Below are positions 1 through 10,424 of a DNA stretch of 64,000 bases, in pieces. The translations under genes and the position numbers were made by a program. The stretch spans positions 372,001 through 436,000 of the forward strand of contig NZ_JAASQR010000002.1 in NCBI RefSeq assembly GCF_011762025.1, read 5' to 3'. Under the pieces are notes generated by a model. The model had not been told where the DNA came from. It saw only the letters and a list, made by a program, of their open reading frames with translations, and searched no databases. The number at the start of each line of letters is the position of its first letter. The first letter of the stretch is position 1. Source of the stretch: Sphingobium vermicomposti. GTDB taxonomy: Bacteria; Pseudomonadota; Alphaproteobacteria; Sphingomonadales; Sphingomonadaceae.

Positions 1-888
1 AAGACGGAAGTGCGCTTTCGCGACCCTGCGCTGATCCGGGGCATGATCGTGTCGGGCCTGCGCAGGGCACTGGATGCGGAAGGGTTTCGTTCGGTGCAGC
101 AGGCCGATTCGGCGGGACTGTCCGCCTGGAAGGCCGAGCCAGTTTCTCCGACGCCCATCGGCGCGATGCCGATTTTCGAAGCGGCGGACGCATTGTCATC
201 CTATCGATCGTCCTCGTCAGTGCTGGCTGACCGCCGGTCCAGCTTTCTGACGCCGCCGCCGCAGGCCCGCGCCGAACCCGCCGCCGCGCCCGCGCCTGAA
301 GGTCAAAACTTTCCCCTGGGCGTCGCGCGCGGGCAGGTCGCCCGCACCTATATCGTGGCGGAGGCAGAGGACGGGCTGGTCATCGTCGACCAGCATGCGG
401 CGCATGAACGGCTGACGCTGGAACGGATGCGGCGCGGCATGGAAGGGCAGGGCGTCGCCGCGCAGGCGCTGCTGCTGCCCGAAGTGGTGGAATTGGACGA
501 ACCGGCATGCGACCGGCTGGAAGCGCGGATCGAGGAGTTGAAGGTCTTTGGCCTTGAGCTGGAGCGATTTGGCCCGTCCGCGATACTGGTGCGCGCCACG
601 CCCGCCATGCTGGGGCAGGGCGATGTGCAAGGGTTGGTGTCCGACCTTGCCGACGATCTTGCGGCCTATGATAGCGCGCTGTCGCTCAAAGAACGGATCG
701 ACCTGGTCGCGGCCACCATGGCCTGTCACGGATCGGTGCGGGCGGGCCGCATACTCAGCGTCGCGGAAATGAACGCCCTGCTCCGCGAGATGGAGGTCAC
801 GCCCCGCAGCGGGCAGTGCAATCATGGCCGTCCCACCTGGGTGAAGCTGGGCCATGGCGACATTGAGAAGCTGTTCGGAAGGAAATGA
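1..888 (+). CDS. mutL: DNA mismatch repair protein MutL, C-terminal part (5' end outside window)
   Basis: The reading frame is open from base 1, and its first codons (KTEVRFRD) match the end of the conserved MutL N-terminal ATPase region, so only about 295 C-terminal residues are visible. A poorly conserved linker rich in Pro and Ala is followed by the dimerisation/endonuclease domain. At residues 130-141 of the visible part lies DQHAAHERLTLE, fitting the DQHA(X)2E(X)4E metal-binding motif of nicking MutL proteins. Near the end, ACHGSVRA and CNHGRPT (Cys at about 273) correspond to the remaining zinc-site motifs. The usual CPHGRP Pro is Asn here. From family knowledge, this protein nicks the daughter strand after MutS recognises a mismatch; the motif indicates an endonuclease-type MutL, not the E. 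coli type. The stop TGA is followed within 2 bases by the next gene's start, suggesting cotranscription. Confidence 0.95.
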   Translation, partial: KTEVRFRDPALIRGMIVSGLRRALDAEGFRSVQQADSAGLSAWKAEPVSPTPIGAMPIFEAADALSSYRSSSSVLADRRSSFLTPPPQARAEPAAAPAPEGQNFPLGVARGQVARTYIVAEAEDGLVIVDQHAAHERLTLERMRRGMEGQGVAAQALLLPEVVELDEPACDRLEARIEELKVFGLELERFGPSAILVRATPAMLGQGDVQGLVSDLADDLAAYDSALSLKERIDLVAATMACHGSVRAGRILSVAEMNALLREMEVTPRSGQCNHGRPTWVKLGHGDIEKLFGRK

Positions 889-890
889 GC

Positions 891-1436
891 ATGAGACGCA
901 TCGCTTGCCTGCTCGCCTTGTGCGTTCTGCCCGCCTTGGCAGAAGCCGCGCCGCCCACGCCCGACATGTGCCAGGATGCGCCGCCGCCGCCCGAACCGTG
1001 GACCAGTTGGATGCAAAGCGGCACGGCGATAGCGGGAGGTGTGCCTCATTCAGCGCCCCGATTGATTTTGGGTAAGCCGGTGGTCGCGACGCTGCGCCCT
1101 TCGGTGCAGGTGCAATATGCGGTCCAGCCGGAAAAACAGCGGCCCAAAAGCCATGGCGGGCTTTTCACATTGGCGGTCAAAACCCCGGCTCGTGTCGGCA
1201 TCGGGCTTTCCGGCCCGGCCTGGGTGGACATCGTCATGGATCGTCAGCCGGTCGAATCCGTCGGGGATGACCATGGCCCGGAATGTTCCGCTATCGAAAA
1301 GATTGTCTGGTTCGACCTGCCAGCGGGGGTCCACCTGATCCAGATCGCGGATTCGCCCGCGCGGGAATTGCGTGTGATGGCGGCGGACGCCTTGGCCAAT
1401 CGTCCGTTGCCGCCTGCGCCGGAACCGGAATTTTGA
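891..1436 (+). CDS. Secreted hypothetical protein downstream of mutL
   Basis: About 181 residues starting MRRIACLLALC, a short basic end followed by a hydrophobic stretch and an Ala-rich cleavage-like site (AEAAP), so a Sec signal peptide is likely. The start at 891 is preferred because GGAAGGA at 878-884 lies 6 bases upstream. An in-frame ATG at 885 overlaps the mutL stop (ATGA) but is too close to that Shine-Dalgarno. The mature part has two Cys (CQDAP near the start, PECSAIEK later) that could form a disulfide, and a beta-rich region with GVHLIQIADSP. I do not recognise a catalytic motif. The position directly after mutL suggests one transcript but gives no functional link. A periplasmic location is inferred. 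Confidence 0.8.
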   Translation: MRRIACLLALCVLPALAEAAPPTPDMCQDAPPPPEPWTSWMQSGTAIAGGVPHSAPRLILGKPVVATLRPSVQVQYAVQPEKQRPKSHGGLFTLAVKTPARVGIGLSGPAWVDIVMDRQPVESVGDDHGPECSAIEKIVWFDLPAGVHLIQIADSPARELRVMAADALANRPLPPAPEPEF

Positions 1437-1455
1437 TCGGCACCGGGCGCGCCGG

Positions 1456-1917
1456 TCAGGCAGGACGCGTGCGGAACAGCGCGATTGGCATCATCGTCAT
1501 TACGGGCTGATCATGCTGGTTCATTATCGTCACCCGGCTTTTGACGATGCCCATTTCCGGTCGGGTACGGGACGCCTTCTTTTCGATCACTTCCGACGTG
1601 CCGCTCAACGTGTCGCCGGGGCGAACAGGCCTTAACCAGCGCAGTTCGTCCACGCCCATGGCTCCCAAGCTGGCATCCTGATGACCGCCAGCCTGCATTT
1701 TCGCGACGAACATTTTCATGAAAAGCGCGGTGGTGTGCCAGCCGCTGGCCGACAGGCTGCCAAAATGCGTTTCCGCCGCCGCCTCATCGGACAGATGGAA
1801 AGGCTGGGCATCGAACTCCGCTGCGAAGGCGATGATTTCGTCGCGGCTGATGGCCAGGGGGCCAAAAGTCAGCGTATCGCCGACCGTGACGTCCTCAAAA
1901 TAGATGATTTCGTCCAT
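1456..1917 (-). CDS. MaoC-like (hotdog-fold) dehydratase family protein
   Basis: A 153-residue protein starting MDEIIYFEDVTVGDTL. The central segment FDAQPFHLSDEAAAE followed by ASGWHT is the typical (R)-hydratase/MaoC signature, with Asp/His positions that in characterised family members polarise water for hydration of an enoyl-CoA. Its length is that of a single hotdog domain. The C-terminal half contains RPGDTLSGTSEV, another usual MaoC motif. The natural substrate cannot be read from sequence; acyl-CoA hydration is inferred. It is the last gene of a leftward group behind ychF and the DNA glycosylase, with 59 bases between it and the glycosylase stop. It converges with the secreted protein gene on the other strand. 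Confidence 0.85.
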   Translation of the reverse strand: MDEIIYFEDVTVGDTLTFGPLAISRDEIIAFAAEFDAQPFHLSDEAAAETHFGSLSASGWHTTALFMKMFVAKMQAGGHQDASLGAMGVDELRWLRPVRPGDTLSGTSEVIEKKASRTRPEMGIVKSRVTIMNQHDQPVMTMMPIALFRTRPA

Positions 1918-1976
1918 GGCCCTCAGTCTCGCTCTGTTGGCGGACTGTCTAAAGCTGCCTTACGTTTACGTCAAGG

Positions 1977-2507
1977 TTAGGGTTGTGCGATCCATTTCCG
2001 CAGCACCCGCCAGGCATCGACCTTCATTTCGCGCGACAACATGGCGTTGGCTCCGCTGCTGGAGGGCAGGTCGATCAGGGTCAGGGCTGGAGCGCCTGCG
2101 CCGATCTGGCGGCGTCCATGCATCGAAGCGGCCTTGCCGTTGAAGGCGATGGCCCGCAGCGCGGGGAGCCGAGCGATGAAGCTATTGAGGTCGCGTAGCT
2201 CCGCGCCCCGTATCGCGCTGTCCAGACTGCCGGGGCGGTCAGCGCTTTCGATCACGTCCCACAGCCCGACGCCTCTGGCGCGCAATCGCTTCAACCGCAG
2301 TGCATAGGGAGCCGCGCGCAGATCCTCTCCCAAAATGTCGCCCATCAACGCCCAGAAAGCGTTGCCGCGATGGGCGTAATATTCGCCCTGCTTGATCGAG
2401 GCGTCACCGGGCAGGCTGCCCAGGATCAGAAGTTGCGTTGTTTCATCGACGCTGGGTGGAAAGGCGGACTTGCGCTGCGCAGGCATTTGACCGGGGCGCA
2501 GCGCCAT
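1977..2507 (-). CDS. DNA-deoxyinosine (hypoxanthine) glycosylase, UDG superfamily
   Basis: A 176-residue protein. ILGSLPGDASIKQGEYYAHR followed by GNAFW is the N-terminal active-site motif of the hypoxanthine/mismatch DNA glycosylase branch of the uracil-DNA glycosylase superfamily. AFNGKAAS and LPSSSGANA match the later conserved loops. In this family the enzyme removes deaminated adenine (hypoxanthine) from DNA to start base excision repair. The start at 2507 lies 3 bases downstream of the ychF stop, so translation is probably coupled. A second Met at residue 8 is an alternative start. Distinguishing this family from Mug/TDG rests on the YYAHRGNAFW wording; I am fairly sure of the superfamily and less sure of the exact substrate. 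Confidence 0.85.
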   Translation of the reverse strand: MALRPGQMPAQRKSAFPPSVDETTQLLILGSLPGDASIKQGEYYAHRGNAFWALMGDILGEDLRAAPYALRLKRLRARGVGLWDVIESADRPGSLDSAIRGAELRDLNSFIARLPALRAIAFNGKAASMHGRRQIGAGAPALTLIDLPSSSGANAMLSREMKVDAWRVLRKWIAQP

Positions 2508-2510
2508 GGC

Positions 2511-3611
2511 TCAGACGTTGAAACGGAACAGCATGATGTCGCCGTCCTGCGTCACATATTCCTTGCCTTCGGACCGCCACTTGCCCGCTTCCTTGGCACC
2601 TGCTTCGCCATTGAACTGGACATAATCCGCATAGGCCATGGTTTCGGCGCGGATGAAGCCCTTTTCGAAATCGGAATGGATCGCGCCCGCTGCCTGCGGG
2701 GCCTTCGACCCCTTGGCCACAGTCCAGGCGCGCGCTTCCTTGGGGCCGACGGTGAAGAATGTGATGAGGCCCAGCAGTTCGTAACCGGCGCGGATGATGC
2801 GGGCCAGGCCAGCTTCCTCAAGGCCCAGCGCTTCCAGATATTCGGTGCGCTCTTCCACAGGCATGGTGATGAGCTCGGCTTCGATGGCTGCCGAAACGAT
2901 CACGGCCTTGGCGCCTTCAGCCGCGGCTTTTTCAAACACGCGAGCGGAATGGGCGTTGCCGTCGGCTGCGCTGTCTTCTTCGACATTACAGACATAGAGC
3001 ACCGGCTTGGCGGTCAGAAGCTGCGCCTGATGGAAGATGCGCGCTTCCTCTTCATCCCTTGGCTGGGTCAGCCGCGCAGGCTTGCCGTCACGGAGCAACT
3101 CCAGCGTCTGACCCAGAACGGCTGCGGCGGCCTTCGCTTCCTTGTCGCCCTGCGCCGCCTTCTTCGCGAAGGCGGGAACGCGCTTTTCCAGGCTGTCGAG
3201 GTCGGCGAGCATCAATTCGGTCTCGACCGTCTCGGCATCGGCGATCGGGTCCACCTTGCCTTCGACATGGGTGATGTCGTCATCTTCGAAACAGCGCAGA
3301 ACGTGGACGATGGCATCCACTTCGCGGATGTTCGCCAGGAATTGATTGCCCAGCCCTTCGCCCTTCGACGCGCCGCGCACCAGCCCTGCGATGTCGACGA
3401 AGGCGAGCTGCGTTTCGATGATTTTGGTCGATCCGCCAATCTTCGCGATGGTGTCCAGCCGCTCATCGGGGACGGCGACTTGCCCGACATTGGGTTCTAT
3501 CGTGCAAAAGGGGTAGTTCGCCGCCTGCGCCGCCTGCGTTTCGGTCAGTGCGTTGAACAAGGTGGACTTGCCGACATTGGGAAGCCCGACGATACCGCAA
3601 CGAAAACCCAT
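2511..3611 (-). CDS. ychF: Redox-regulated ribosome-associated ATPase YchF (Obg family)
   Basis: A 366-residue protein, the usual length for Ych[16 protein letters not shown] at residues 8-22 is the P-loop, [12 protein letters not shown] the switch I region and [20 protein letters not shown] the G3/switch II region. The C-terminal quarter contains the TGS domain ([17 protein letters not shown] and the closing [10 protein letters not shown]). YchF/OLA1 proteins prefer ATP over GTP and bind ribosomes, with roles in stress response; that is family knowledge. It leads a leftward group with the glycosylase and MaoC genes. In many proteobacteria ychF lies beside pth; here pgm and an outer-membrane gene separate them. 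Confidence 0.97.
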   Translation of the reverse strand: MGFRCGIVGLPNVGKSTLFNALTETQAAQAANYPFCTIEPNVGQVAVPDERLDTIAKIGGSTKIIETQLAFVDIAGLVRGASKGEGLGNQFLANIREVDAIVHVLRCFEDDDITHVEGKVDPIADAETVETELMLADLDSLEKRVPAFAKKAAQGDKEAKAAAAVLGQTLELLRDGKPARLTQPRDEEEARIFHQAQLLTAKPVLYVCNVEEDSAADGNAHSARVFEKAAAEGAKAVIVSAAIEAELITMPVEERTEYLEALGLEEAGLARIIRAGYELLGLITFFTVGPKEARAWTVAKGSKAPQAAGAIHSDFEKGFIRAETMAYADYVQFNGEAGAKEAGKWRSEGKEYVTQDGDIMLFRFNV

Positions 3612-3681
3612 GAACCTGCCTTCACGTCAGAATGATTGGCCGCGCCGATAGCCTGTTCCGCGCGCGAAGGCCAGCCTGCGG

Positions 3682-4383
3682 TCAGCGCCGGAAGAACAGG
3701 GTGATCGACGCGACGTGGTTCATCCGCCGCGCGCCGTTCCCCTGATCAATATATTGGTTGAGATATCCCAGTTCAGCGGTGGACTTGCCCATCAGTTTGA
3801 TTTCCGCGCCTGCAAAGCTGCGCACCTGGTCGAATCCCGCCTTCTGCCCCCAATCTGTGCTGTTGAGCGCGGCGAAACCCTCAGCATAGACCAGCGCGTT
3901 CACGGCATCGTTGCCCTGCTTTAGCGGCTTTTCATAACGCAGCATCTCGCGCAGCCGCCATCCGGTCCCATTGCCGTCCGACCGCCATCGCTGTTCCAGC
4001 CGGGTGCGGGACGATAGTTCGCCTCTCCAGGGGGTGCCAATTGTCCAGTTGATCTGCTGGAAACTGCGTTCTTCGTTGACGTCGCGGCCGCCCTGGGACG
4101 GCTGCATGATGTGCCCATAGCCCTGATAGACGGACAGGCTGGGCGATAATTTCCACCCGACTGCCCCCCGCAGGATCGTCTGGTCGACCTGCGACGCACC
4201 GTTGCCCACGCGCGGCTGAATCTCCGCAAAGTAGATGAGGTCGCCGGAGACCGGCCCCATCGCCGTCAGGTTCACCCAGACCTGCTCATCCTCTGTGGTG
4301 GCGGCAAATATGGACGTAGGCCAGGCGCAAGCAAGGGCGGCAGGAGTGAATAGAAGGGCGCGGTAATGACGTAAGCTGGACAT
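3682..4383 (-). CDS. DUF2490-like outer-membrane beta-barrel protein
   Basis: A 233-residue protein with a signal peptide ending near SIFAA. The mature chain alternates polar and hydrophobic residues in strand-like repeats (VWVNLTAMGPV, LIYFAEIQPRVGN, LSVYQGYGHI, SSRTRLEQRWR) and ends ASITLFFRR, consistent with a small outer-membrane barrel. The pattern EDEQVWVNLT followed by IQPR...LRGAVGWK...YQGYG resembles the DUF2490 family, whose function is unknown. It stands alone on the minus strand between ychF and pgm, 70 bases upstream of the ychF start and 62 bases from the pgm stop. Confidence 0.75.
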   Translation of the reverse strand: MSSLRHYRALLFTPAALACAWPTSIFAATTEDEQVWVNLTAMGPVSGDLIYFAEIQPRVGNGASQVDQTILRGAVGWKLSPSLSVYQGYGHIMQPSQGGRDVNEERSFQQINWTIGTPWRGELSSRTRLEQRWRSDGNGTGWRLREMLRYEKPLKQGNDAVNALVYAEGFAALNSTDWGQKAGFDQVRSFAGAEIKLMGKSTAELGYLNQYIDQGNGARRMNHVASITLFFRR

Positions 4384-4444
4384 GGCCGGTCCTTAGGTGG
4401 CGCTGCTTGCCGCCCAGCATCTGGCATGTAAGATTTCGTTGCCG

Positions 4445-6109
<1,665 letters not shown>

Positions 6110-6183
6110 CTATGGCCCGATAATTGTCTGCCGCGCAATCGACCCGAAACTTATTTCGCCGGTGCGAAGGGGCTGGCCGTCGC

Positions 6184-6753
6184 TTAATCGGTGAGCCTGA
6201 GTGCGATCTCGTTCATGAAGCGGGCGTCGTCCCCCTTGGCGAGCCATTCCGCCTCTGCGCCGATCGCGCCCAGCATGTCGGCCAGGGCATCGATCTCGCT
6301 CTTGTGATAATTGCCGAGCACATAGCCGTGCACCCGGTCCTTATGCCCCGGATGGCCGATGCCGATCCGCACGCGGCGGAAATCAGGGCCGATATGCGCA
6401 TCGGTGGAGCGCAGGCCATTATGCCCCGCGTTGCCGCCGCCACGCTTCACCTTCACCTTCATTGGCGCAAGGTCCAGTTCGTCATGAAAGACGGTGACGT
6501 CCTGTGGGGCGAGCTTGTAGAAGCGCATGGCTTCCCCGACAGACCGGCCGCTTTCATTCATGAAGGTGGCAGGCTTTATGAGGATGATTTTTTCCGTGCC
6601 GATGCGTCCTTCCTGGACCCATCCGTGAAACTGCTTTTTCGGCGCGGCGAAGCGATGCATGTCGGCGATGACGTCCGCCGCCATGAAACCGACATTGTGC
6701 CGGTGCATCGCATATTGGGTGCCCGGATTGCCCAGGCCGGCCCAGATCTGCAT
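6184..6753 (-). CDS. pth: Peptidyl-tRNA hydrolase
   Basis: A 189-residue protein of the bacterial Pth family. GLGNPG near the start and RHNVGF carry the catalytic His (about residue 19). FMNESGRSV holds the substrate-binding Asn, and FHDELDL the catalytic Asp. The enzyme frees tRNA from peptidyl-tRNAs that drop off ribosomes. A strong Shine-Dalgarno, GGAGGTGA, lies 6 bases before the ATG and directly after the rplY terminator. Order rplY-pth is a common bacterial arrangement, and here the terminator between them suggests attenuated read-through or a separate pth promoter. Confidence 0.97.
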   Translation of the reverse strand: MQIWAGLGNPGTQYAMHRHNVGFMAADVIADMHRFAAPKKQFHGWVQEGRIGTEKIILIKPATFMNESGRSVGEAMRFYKLAPQDVTVFHDELDLAPMKVKVKRGGGNAGHNGLRSTDAHIGPDFRRVRIGIGHPGHKDRVHGYVLGNYHKSEIDALADMLGAIGAEAEWLAKGDDARFMNEIALRLTD

Positions 6754-6767
6754 CGCGCGTCACCTCC

Positions 6768-6803
6768 AAAGAAAATCCCGCCCGCCGGGTAGGCGGACGG
6801 GAT
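6768..6803 (-). terminator. Rho-independent terminator after rplY
   Basis: On the minus strand, ATCCCGTCCGCC and GGCGGGCGGGAT form a 12-position stem (11 pairs plus one G-U) around loop TACCC at 6775-6803. It is followed by TTTTCTTT at 6775-6768. The hairpin lies 34 bases after the rplY stop and directly upstream of the pth Shine-Dalgarno. Confidence 0.85.
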
Positions 6804-6836
6804 CGAAATTTCCAGCCCGGAAGCTGTGGTGAAGGC

Positions 6837-7454
6837 TTATTCGCCTTCGGTCGCAGCAGTTTCGTTGTCGCCTTCGGCGCTCTTGAGCGCGGACGGGGCA
6901 ACGATGGTGGCGATGGTGAAGTCGCGATCGTCGATAGCGGTCTTTGCGCCCTTGGGCAGCGTGACCGAGCTGATGTGGATCGAGTCGCCGACGTCAAAGC
7001 CCTTCAGGTCGACGACGACGTCATCGGGGATTTCCGCGGCATCGACGATCAGTTCGATGTCGTGACGGACGACGTTCAGCACGCCGCCCTTCTTCAGGCC
7101 AGGCGATGCATCTTCATTTTCGAAGCGCACCGGCACGTTGACGCTGACGGTGGCGTGTTCCGAAACGCGCAGGAAATCAGCGTGCAGCGGACGATCGGTC
7201 ACGGGGTGGAAGGCCACGTCCTTGGCGAGCGTGCGGACCTTCTGGCCGCCGACTTCGACCATGATGACCGAATTGAAGAAGTGGCCGGTGCCGAGCTGCT
7301 TGTTGAGGAGTTTTTCCTCAACGTGGATCGACTGGGGTTCTTCATTCATTCCATAGATGACGGCGGGTACGCGGCCCTCACGGCGGAGAGCGCGGGAGGC
7401 TCCCTTGCCTGCCCGATCGCGTGCCTCGGCCGACAGCGTAAGCTGCTCGCTCAT
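6837..7454 (-). CDS. rplY: 50S ribosomal protein L25 (general stress protein Ctc type)
   Basis: A 205-residue protein. The start at 7454 ([13 protein letters not shown]) is chosen because GGAG lies 7 bases upstream and the protein alignment begins here; the frame is open a further 13 codons upstream. The N-terminal domain ([19 protein letters not shown]) binds 5S rRNA, and the C-terminal TL5/Ctc domain follows ([40 protein letters not shown]). It ends in an acidic tail, as usual for the long alphaproteobacterial form. It stabilises the central protuberance of the 50S subunit. A clear terminator follows. Confidence 0.96.
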   Translation of the reverse strand: MSEQLTLSAEARDRAGKGASRALRREGRVPAVIYGMNEEPQSIHVEEKLLNKQLGTGHFFNSVIMVEVGGQKVRTLAKDVAFHPVTDRPLHADFLRVSEHATVSVNVPVRFENEDASPGLKKGGVLNVVRHDIELIVDAAEIPDDVVVDLKGFDVGDSIHISSVTLPKGAKTAIDDRDFTIATIVAPSALKSAEGDNETAATEGE

Positions 7455-7567
7455 TGCGTGTCTCCAAAAGCAGATTGTTCCAATTTCCCGCAACGCCTCC
7501 AGGGATGACCATCACGGGAAGGCGGGCCTTTAGCAGAAATCCGCCAGGAGGCAAGGGTAAGCCAACC

Positions 7568-8458
7568 TTATTGCAAGCGCGTGACCCGGTAGCCCGCAGC
7601 CTGCAGCAGCGTGATCAGATTGTTCGGCCCCGTCAGATGCCCCGCGCCCACCGCGATGAAGGGGCGGCCCTTAAGCTGGCCTACCGCGCCAACCCAGTCG
7701 CGGTTGCGGTCAATCAGCACGGCCTGTTCGACCGCGGGATCCGGTTGCTCACCGGCCTGATCCTCCCGTGCGATGGCGGCCATGTCGCCTTTCAGCCACG
7801 CCTTGAGGATGCGATCATAAAGCGCCTGCATTCCGTCCGCCTCCTGAACCGTCTGCAGCAGCAAATGGCGCTGCGCCGGCTCGGGGAGGCCATCGAACGC
7901 GCCGAATTGCCGCGCGACCGTTTCCAGCCCGTCGATCGGCTTGCCCGCATCCTTGAACGCGGCGATCAGTGCGGGTTCAACCCCGTCTGCGCCGCTCACA
8001 TGCAGCGATTGCTGCGCGACCGACGACAGAAGCATCGCCGCCGCCCAGCTTTCATAGCCTGACAGCATTTGCGTGCTGGTGCCGCCTTCCTGCGCGAGGC
8101 GTTGCAGGTCATCGCGTTCTTCGGCGGGCAGCCGGGCCTCCAGTGGCGGCAGGTTGGCGCTGCGGCCCAGCTTTTCAAAAGCAGCGGTGGTCAGCGCCTG
8201 GTCCTGAATTTCGGCGGATTCCAGCACCAGCCGGTCGGCTTCGTCCATGGCCTGCTTGATCGCCGCCGTCCGCCAGGCGACATTGGGGGGCAGGACATGG
8301 ATCGTCCCGAACAGCCATCCATCCAGCGCCTTGCCCTCGACACGCCACAGCGCCGGGCCGCCGTTCGCTGGCGGAGCGGGGGCTTCCTTCCCGCATGCCG
8401 CCACCAGCAGCAGGGCGCACAGGCCCAACCACCGCATCGAGGCGCGAAGGTGGCTCAT
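7568..8458 (-). CDS. TraB/GumN family lipoprotein (second of tandem pair)
   Basis: A 296-residue protein. The start at 8458 is chosen because its ATG overlaps the stop of the preceding gene (ATGA) and it begins a clean lipoprotein signal (MRWLGLCALLLVAAC), with the lipobox Cys at about residue 21. LWRVEGKALDGWLFGTIHVLP is the TraB/GumN opening, with the Gly-Thr-x-His motif. Near the end, FIAVGAGHLTG is the second conserved motif. The family shares a fold with the Tiki metalloproteases, and GxxH/GxxH residues are thought to bind metal, but the bacterial function is not established. It is probably translated together with its paralogue just upstream. Confidence 0.88.
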   Translation of the reverse strand: MSHLRASMRWLGLCALLLVAACGKEAPAPPANGGPALWRVEGKALDGWLFGTIHVLPPNVAWRTAAIKQAMDEADRLVLESAEIQDQALTTAAFEKLGRSANLPPLEARLPAEERDDLQRLAQEGGTSTQMLSGYESWAAAMLLSSVAQQSLHVSGADGVEPALIAAFKDAGKPIDGLETVARQFGAFDGLPEPAQRHLLLQTVQEADGMQALYDRILKAWLKGDMAAIAREDQAGEQPDPAVEQAVLIDRNRDWVGAVGQLKGRPFIAVGAGHLTGPNNLITLLQAAGYRVTRLQ

Positions 8459-9369
8459 TGCGAAACCCGCGCGGAGGCTATGCCGATCTGTTTCAGCTGA
8501 TCCTGCACGCTGCCCTTGCCCGCCAGATGGCCCGCACCCACTGCCACGAACACCGTGCCGGGTTCTTCGAGCCGTCCCTTTATCCACCGCGCCCATGTGA
8601 TGTTGCGTTGGATCAGCAGCACCTGCGCCAATTCCGGGGTGGCTTCCAGCGACTCGTTCATTTCCTGCGCCAGCCGCTCAGGATCGCCCTGTTGCCAATG
8701 GCGGATAAGCCGTGCGAACTCTCTGTCCATGTCGGGCAGTCCATCGACCGTGGCGTTCAGGAACTTGACCTGCTGTTCCATCGGCAGGCCCGCGAAATAG
8801 CCGAGCTGCTGCTCCACCGTTTCCAGCGCGCGCACTTTCTTGCCCGCGGCCCTGGCGGCGACCGTCAGCGTCTTTTCCGCGCCCAGTTCGGCCCGATAAC
8901 CCAGCTTTTCCAGCGGCTGGACCGACAGGGCCATGCCCGCCATCCATGGGTTGAACGCTTCGAACATCTGCCAGGGCAGGTCGTTGGCGGTCATCGCTGC
9001 CTGATAGCGCTGCCTTAGGTCGGGGCTGAGCCGGTCGGACAGTTTCACGCCGTCGCGCGCCAGCGCTGCGTGGGCCATGGTCGCCGCCATCGCTTGCGGA
9101 TCGGTCGGCTCCAATATTTCAAGCACCAATTCATCCGACTGATCAAAGGCCCGCTTCACGCCGCCATCGAACCATTGCACGCCGGGTTTCAGCACATGAA
9201 CGGTGCCGAACAGATAGATGGTCGTGTCATCGTCCCTGACGCTCCACAAGGCAGGGCTGACCATGCTGCTTTGGGCCGCTGGAGGACGGGTGGCGGCGGG
9301 TCGTTCCTGGGTGCAGCCGCTCAGCAGCAGCAGGCCAACGGTCAGGAAACGCGGGAGAAGCCATTTCAT
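8455..9369 (-). CDS. TraB/GumN family lipoprotein (first of tandem pair)
   Basis: A 304-residue protein starting MKWLLPRFLTVGLLLLSGCTQ, a lipoprotein signal with LLSGC lipobox. An upstream in-frame ATG at 9408 would add 13 polar residues before the signal, so 9369 is preferred. SPALWSVRDDDTTIYLFGTVHVLKP carries the family opening, and VFVAVGAGHLAGKGSV the closing motif. It resembles the following gene along its whole length, in motif order and spacing, so the pair looks like a tandem duplication that has diverged. It is divergent from glyQ, with about 134 bases between the two starts. Confidence 0.88.
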   Translation of the reverse strand: MKWLLPRFLTVGLLLLSGCTQERPAATRPPAAQSSMVSPALWSVRDDDTTIYLFGTVHVLKPGVQWFDGGVKRAFDQSDELVLEILEPTDPQAMAATMAHAALARDGVKLSDRLSPDLRQRYQAAMTANDLPWQMFEAFNPWMAGMALSVQPLEKLGYRAELGAEKTLTVAARAAGKKVRALETVEQQLGYFAGLPMEQQVKFLNATVDGLPDMDREFARLIRHWQQGDPERLAQEMNESLEATPELAQVLLIQRNITWARWIKGRLEEPGTVFVAVGAGHLAGKGSVQDQLKQIGIASARVSQ

Positions 9370-9503
9370 CTCAGGGAAGATCCATCGCTTAGTTTTGCCA
9401 GCATCCATGCGGGCCGAGCGGGATCAGGGCAAGCGGATTAACCCATCGGCCCCGCTCTTTTCCTTGACCCTTACGCCCGCCTGCGCCAAGGCGCGCCGCA
9501 ACA

Positions 9504-10403
9504 ATGCGTCATGAAATCGAAGGACCGTCCGTGGCGACAGGCAAAGTGCTTTCCTTTCAGGACCTGATCCTGACCCTGCATGCCTATTGGGGGAAGCAGG
9601 GTTGCGTGATCCTTCAGCCCTATGACATGGAAGTCGGCGCGGGCACTTTTCACCCCGCCACTACGCTGCGCAGCCTGGGTCCAAACCCATGGAACGCCGC
9701 CTATGTGCAGCCCAGCCGCCGCCCGACCGATGGCCGCTATGGCGAGAACCCCAATCGCCTGCAGCATTATTACCAATATCAGGTGATCATGAAGCCGTCC
9801 CCGGCGAACCTGCAGGAACTCTATCTGGGCAGCCTTGCGGAAATCGGCATCGACCCGCTGATCCACGACATTCGCTTTGTCGAGGATGACTGGGAAAGCC
9901 CGACGCTGGGCGCCTGGGGCCTTGGTTGGGAAGTGTGGTGCGACGGCATGGAAGTCACCCAGTTCACCTATTTCCAGCAGATGGGCGGCTTTGACTGCAA
10001 GCCGGTCGCGGGTGAACTGACCTACGGTCTCGAACGGCTCGCCATGTATATTCAGGGCGTCGACAGCGTCTATGACCTGAAGTTCAACGATGCGGGCGTC
10101 ACCTATGGCGACGTCTTCCTGGCCAATGAGCAGCAGATGTCGAAATGGAATTTCGAGATTGCCGACACCGACAAGCTGTTCCGCTGGTTCAAGGATGCCG
10201 AAGCGGAGTGCAAGGCGTCGCTAGAGGCGGGCGTTCCGCTTGCCGCCTATGATCAGGCGATCAAGGCGTCCCATGTATTCAACCTGTTACAGGCGCGCGG
10301 TGTCATATCGGTGCAGGAACGCGCCAGCTACATCGGCCGCGTCCGCGACCTGGCCAAAGGCTCCTGCGAAAAGTGGATGGAAGTGAACGGGTGGGCCGCG
10401 TGA
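9504..10403 (+). CDS. glyQ: Glycine-tRNA ligase alpha subunit
   Basis: A 299-residue protein covering the whole alpha subunit. [19 protein letters not shown] and [20 protein letters not shown] are strongly conserved in GlyQ, followed by [20 protein letters not shown] (class II catalytic motif 2 region) and [19 protein letters not shown]. It forms the alpha2beta2 enzyme with GlyS and charges tRNA-Gly. An alternative GTG start (VATGKVLSF) lies at 9531 and would remove a 9-residue leader. The next gene is glyS, 115 bases downstream, and that gap is largely filled by a palindromic repeat. Confidence 0.97.
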   Translation: MRHEIEGPSVATGKVLSFQDLILTLHAYWGKQGCVILQPYDMEVGAGTFHPATTLRSLGPNPWNAAYVQPSRRPTDGRYGENPNRLQHYYQYQVIMKPSPANLQELYLGSLAEIGIDPLIHDIRFVEDDWESPTLGAWGLGWEVWCDGMEVTQFTYFQQMGGFDCKPVAGELTYGLERLAMYIQGVDSVYDLKFNDAGVTYGDVFLANEQQMSKWNFEIADTDKLFRWFKDAEAECKASLEAGVPLAAYDQAIKASHVFNLLQARGVISVQERASYIGRVRDLAKGSCEKWMEVNGWAA

Positions 10404-10424
10404 TCCGGCAGGGAGCCACAGCCC

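Noticed and set aside
2370..3635. 421-codon plus-strand open frame opposite ychF
   Set aside because: It lies entirely antisense to ychF, has His/Gln/Arg-rich composition typical of GC-rich shadow frames, and no recognisable motif.
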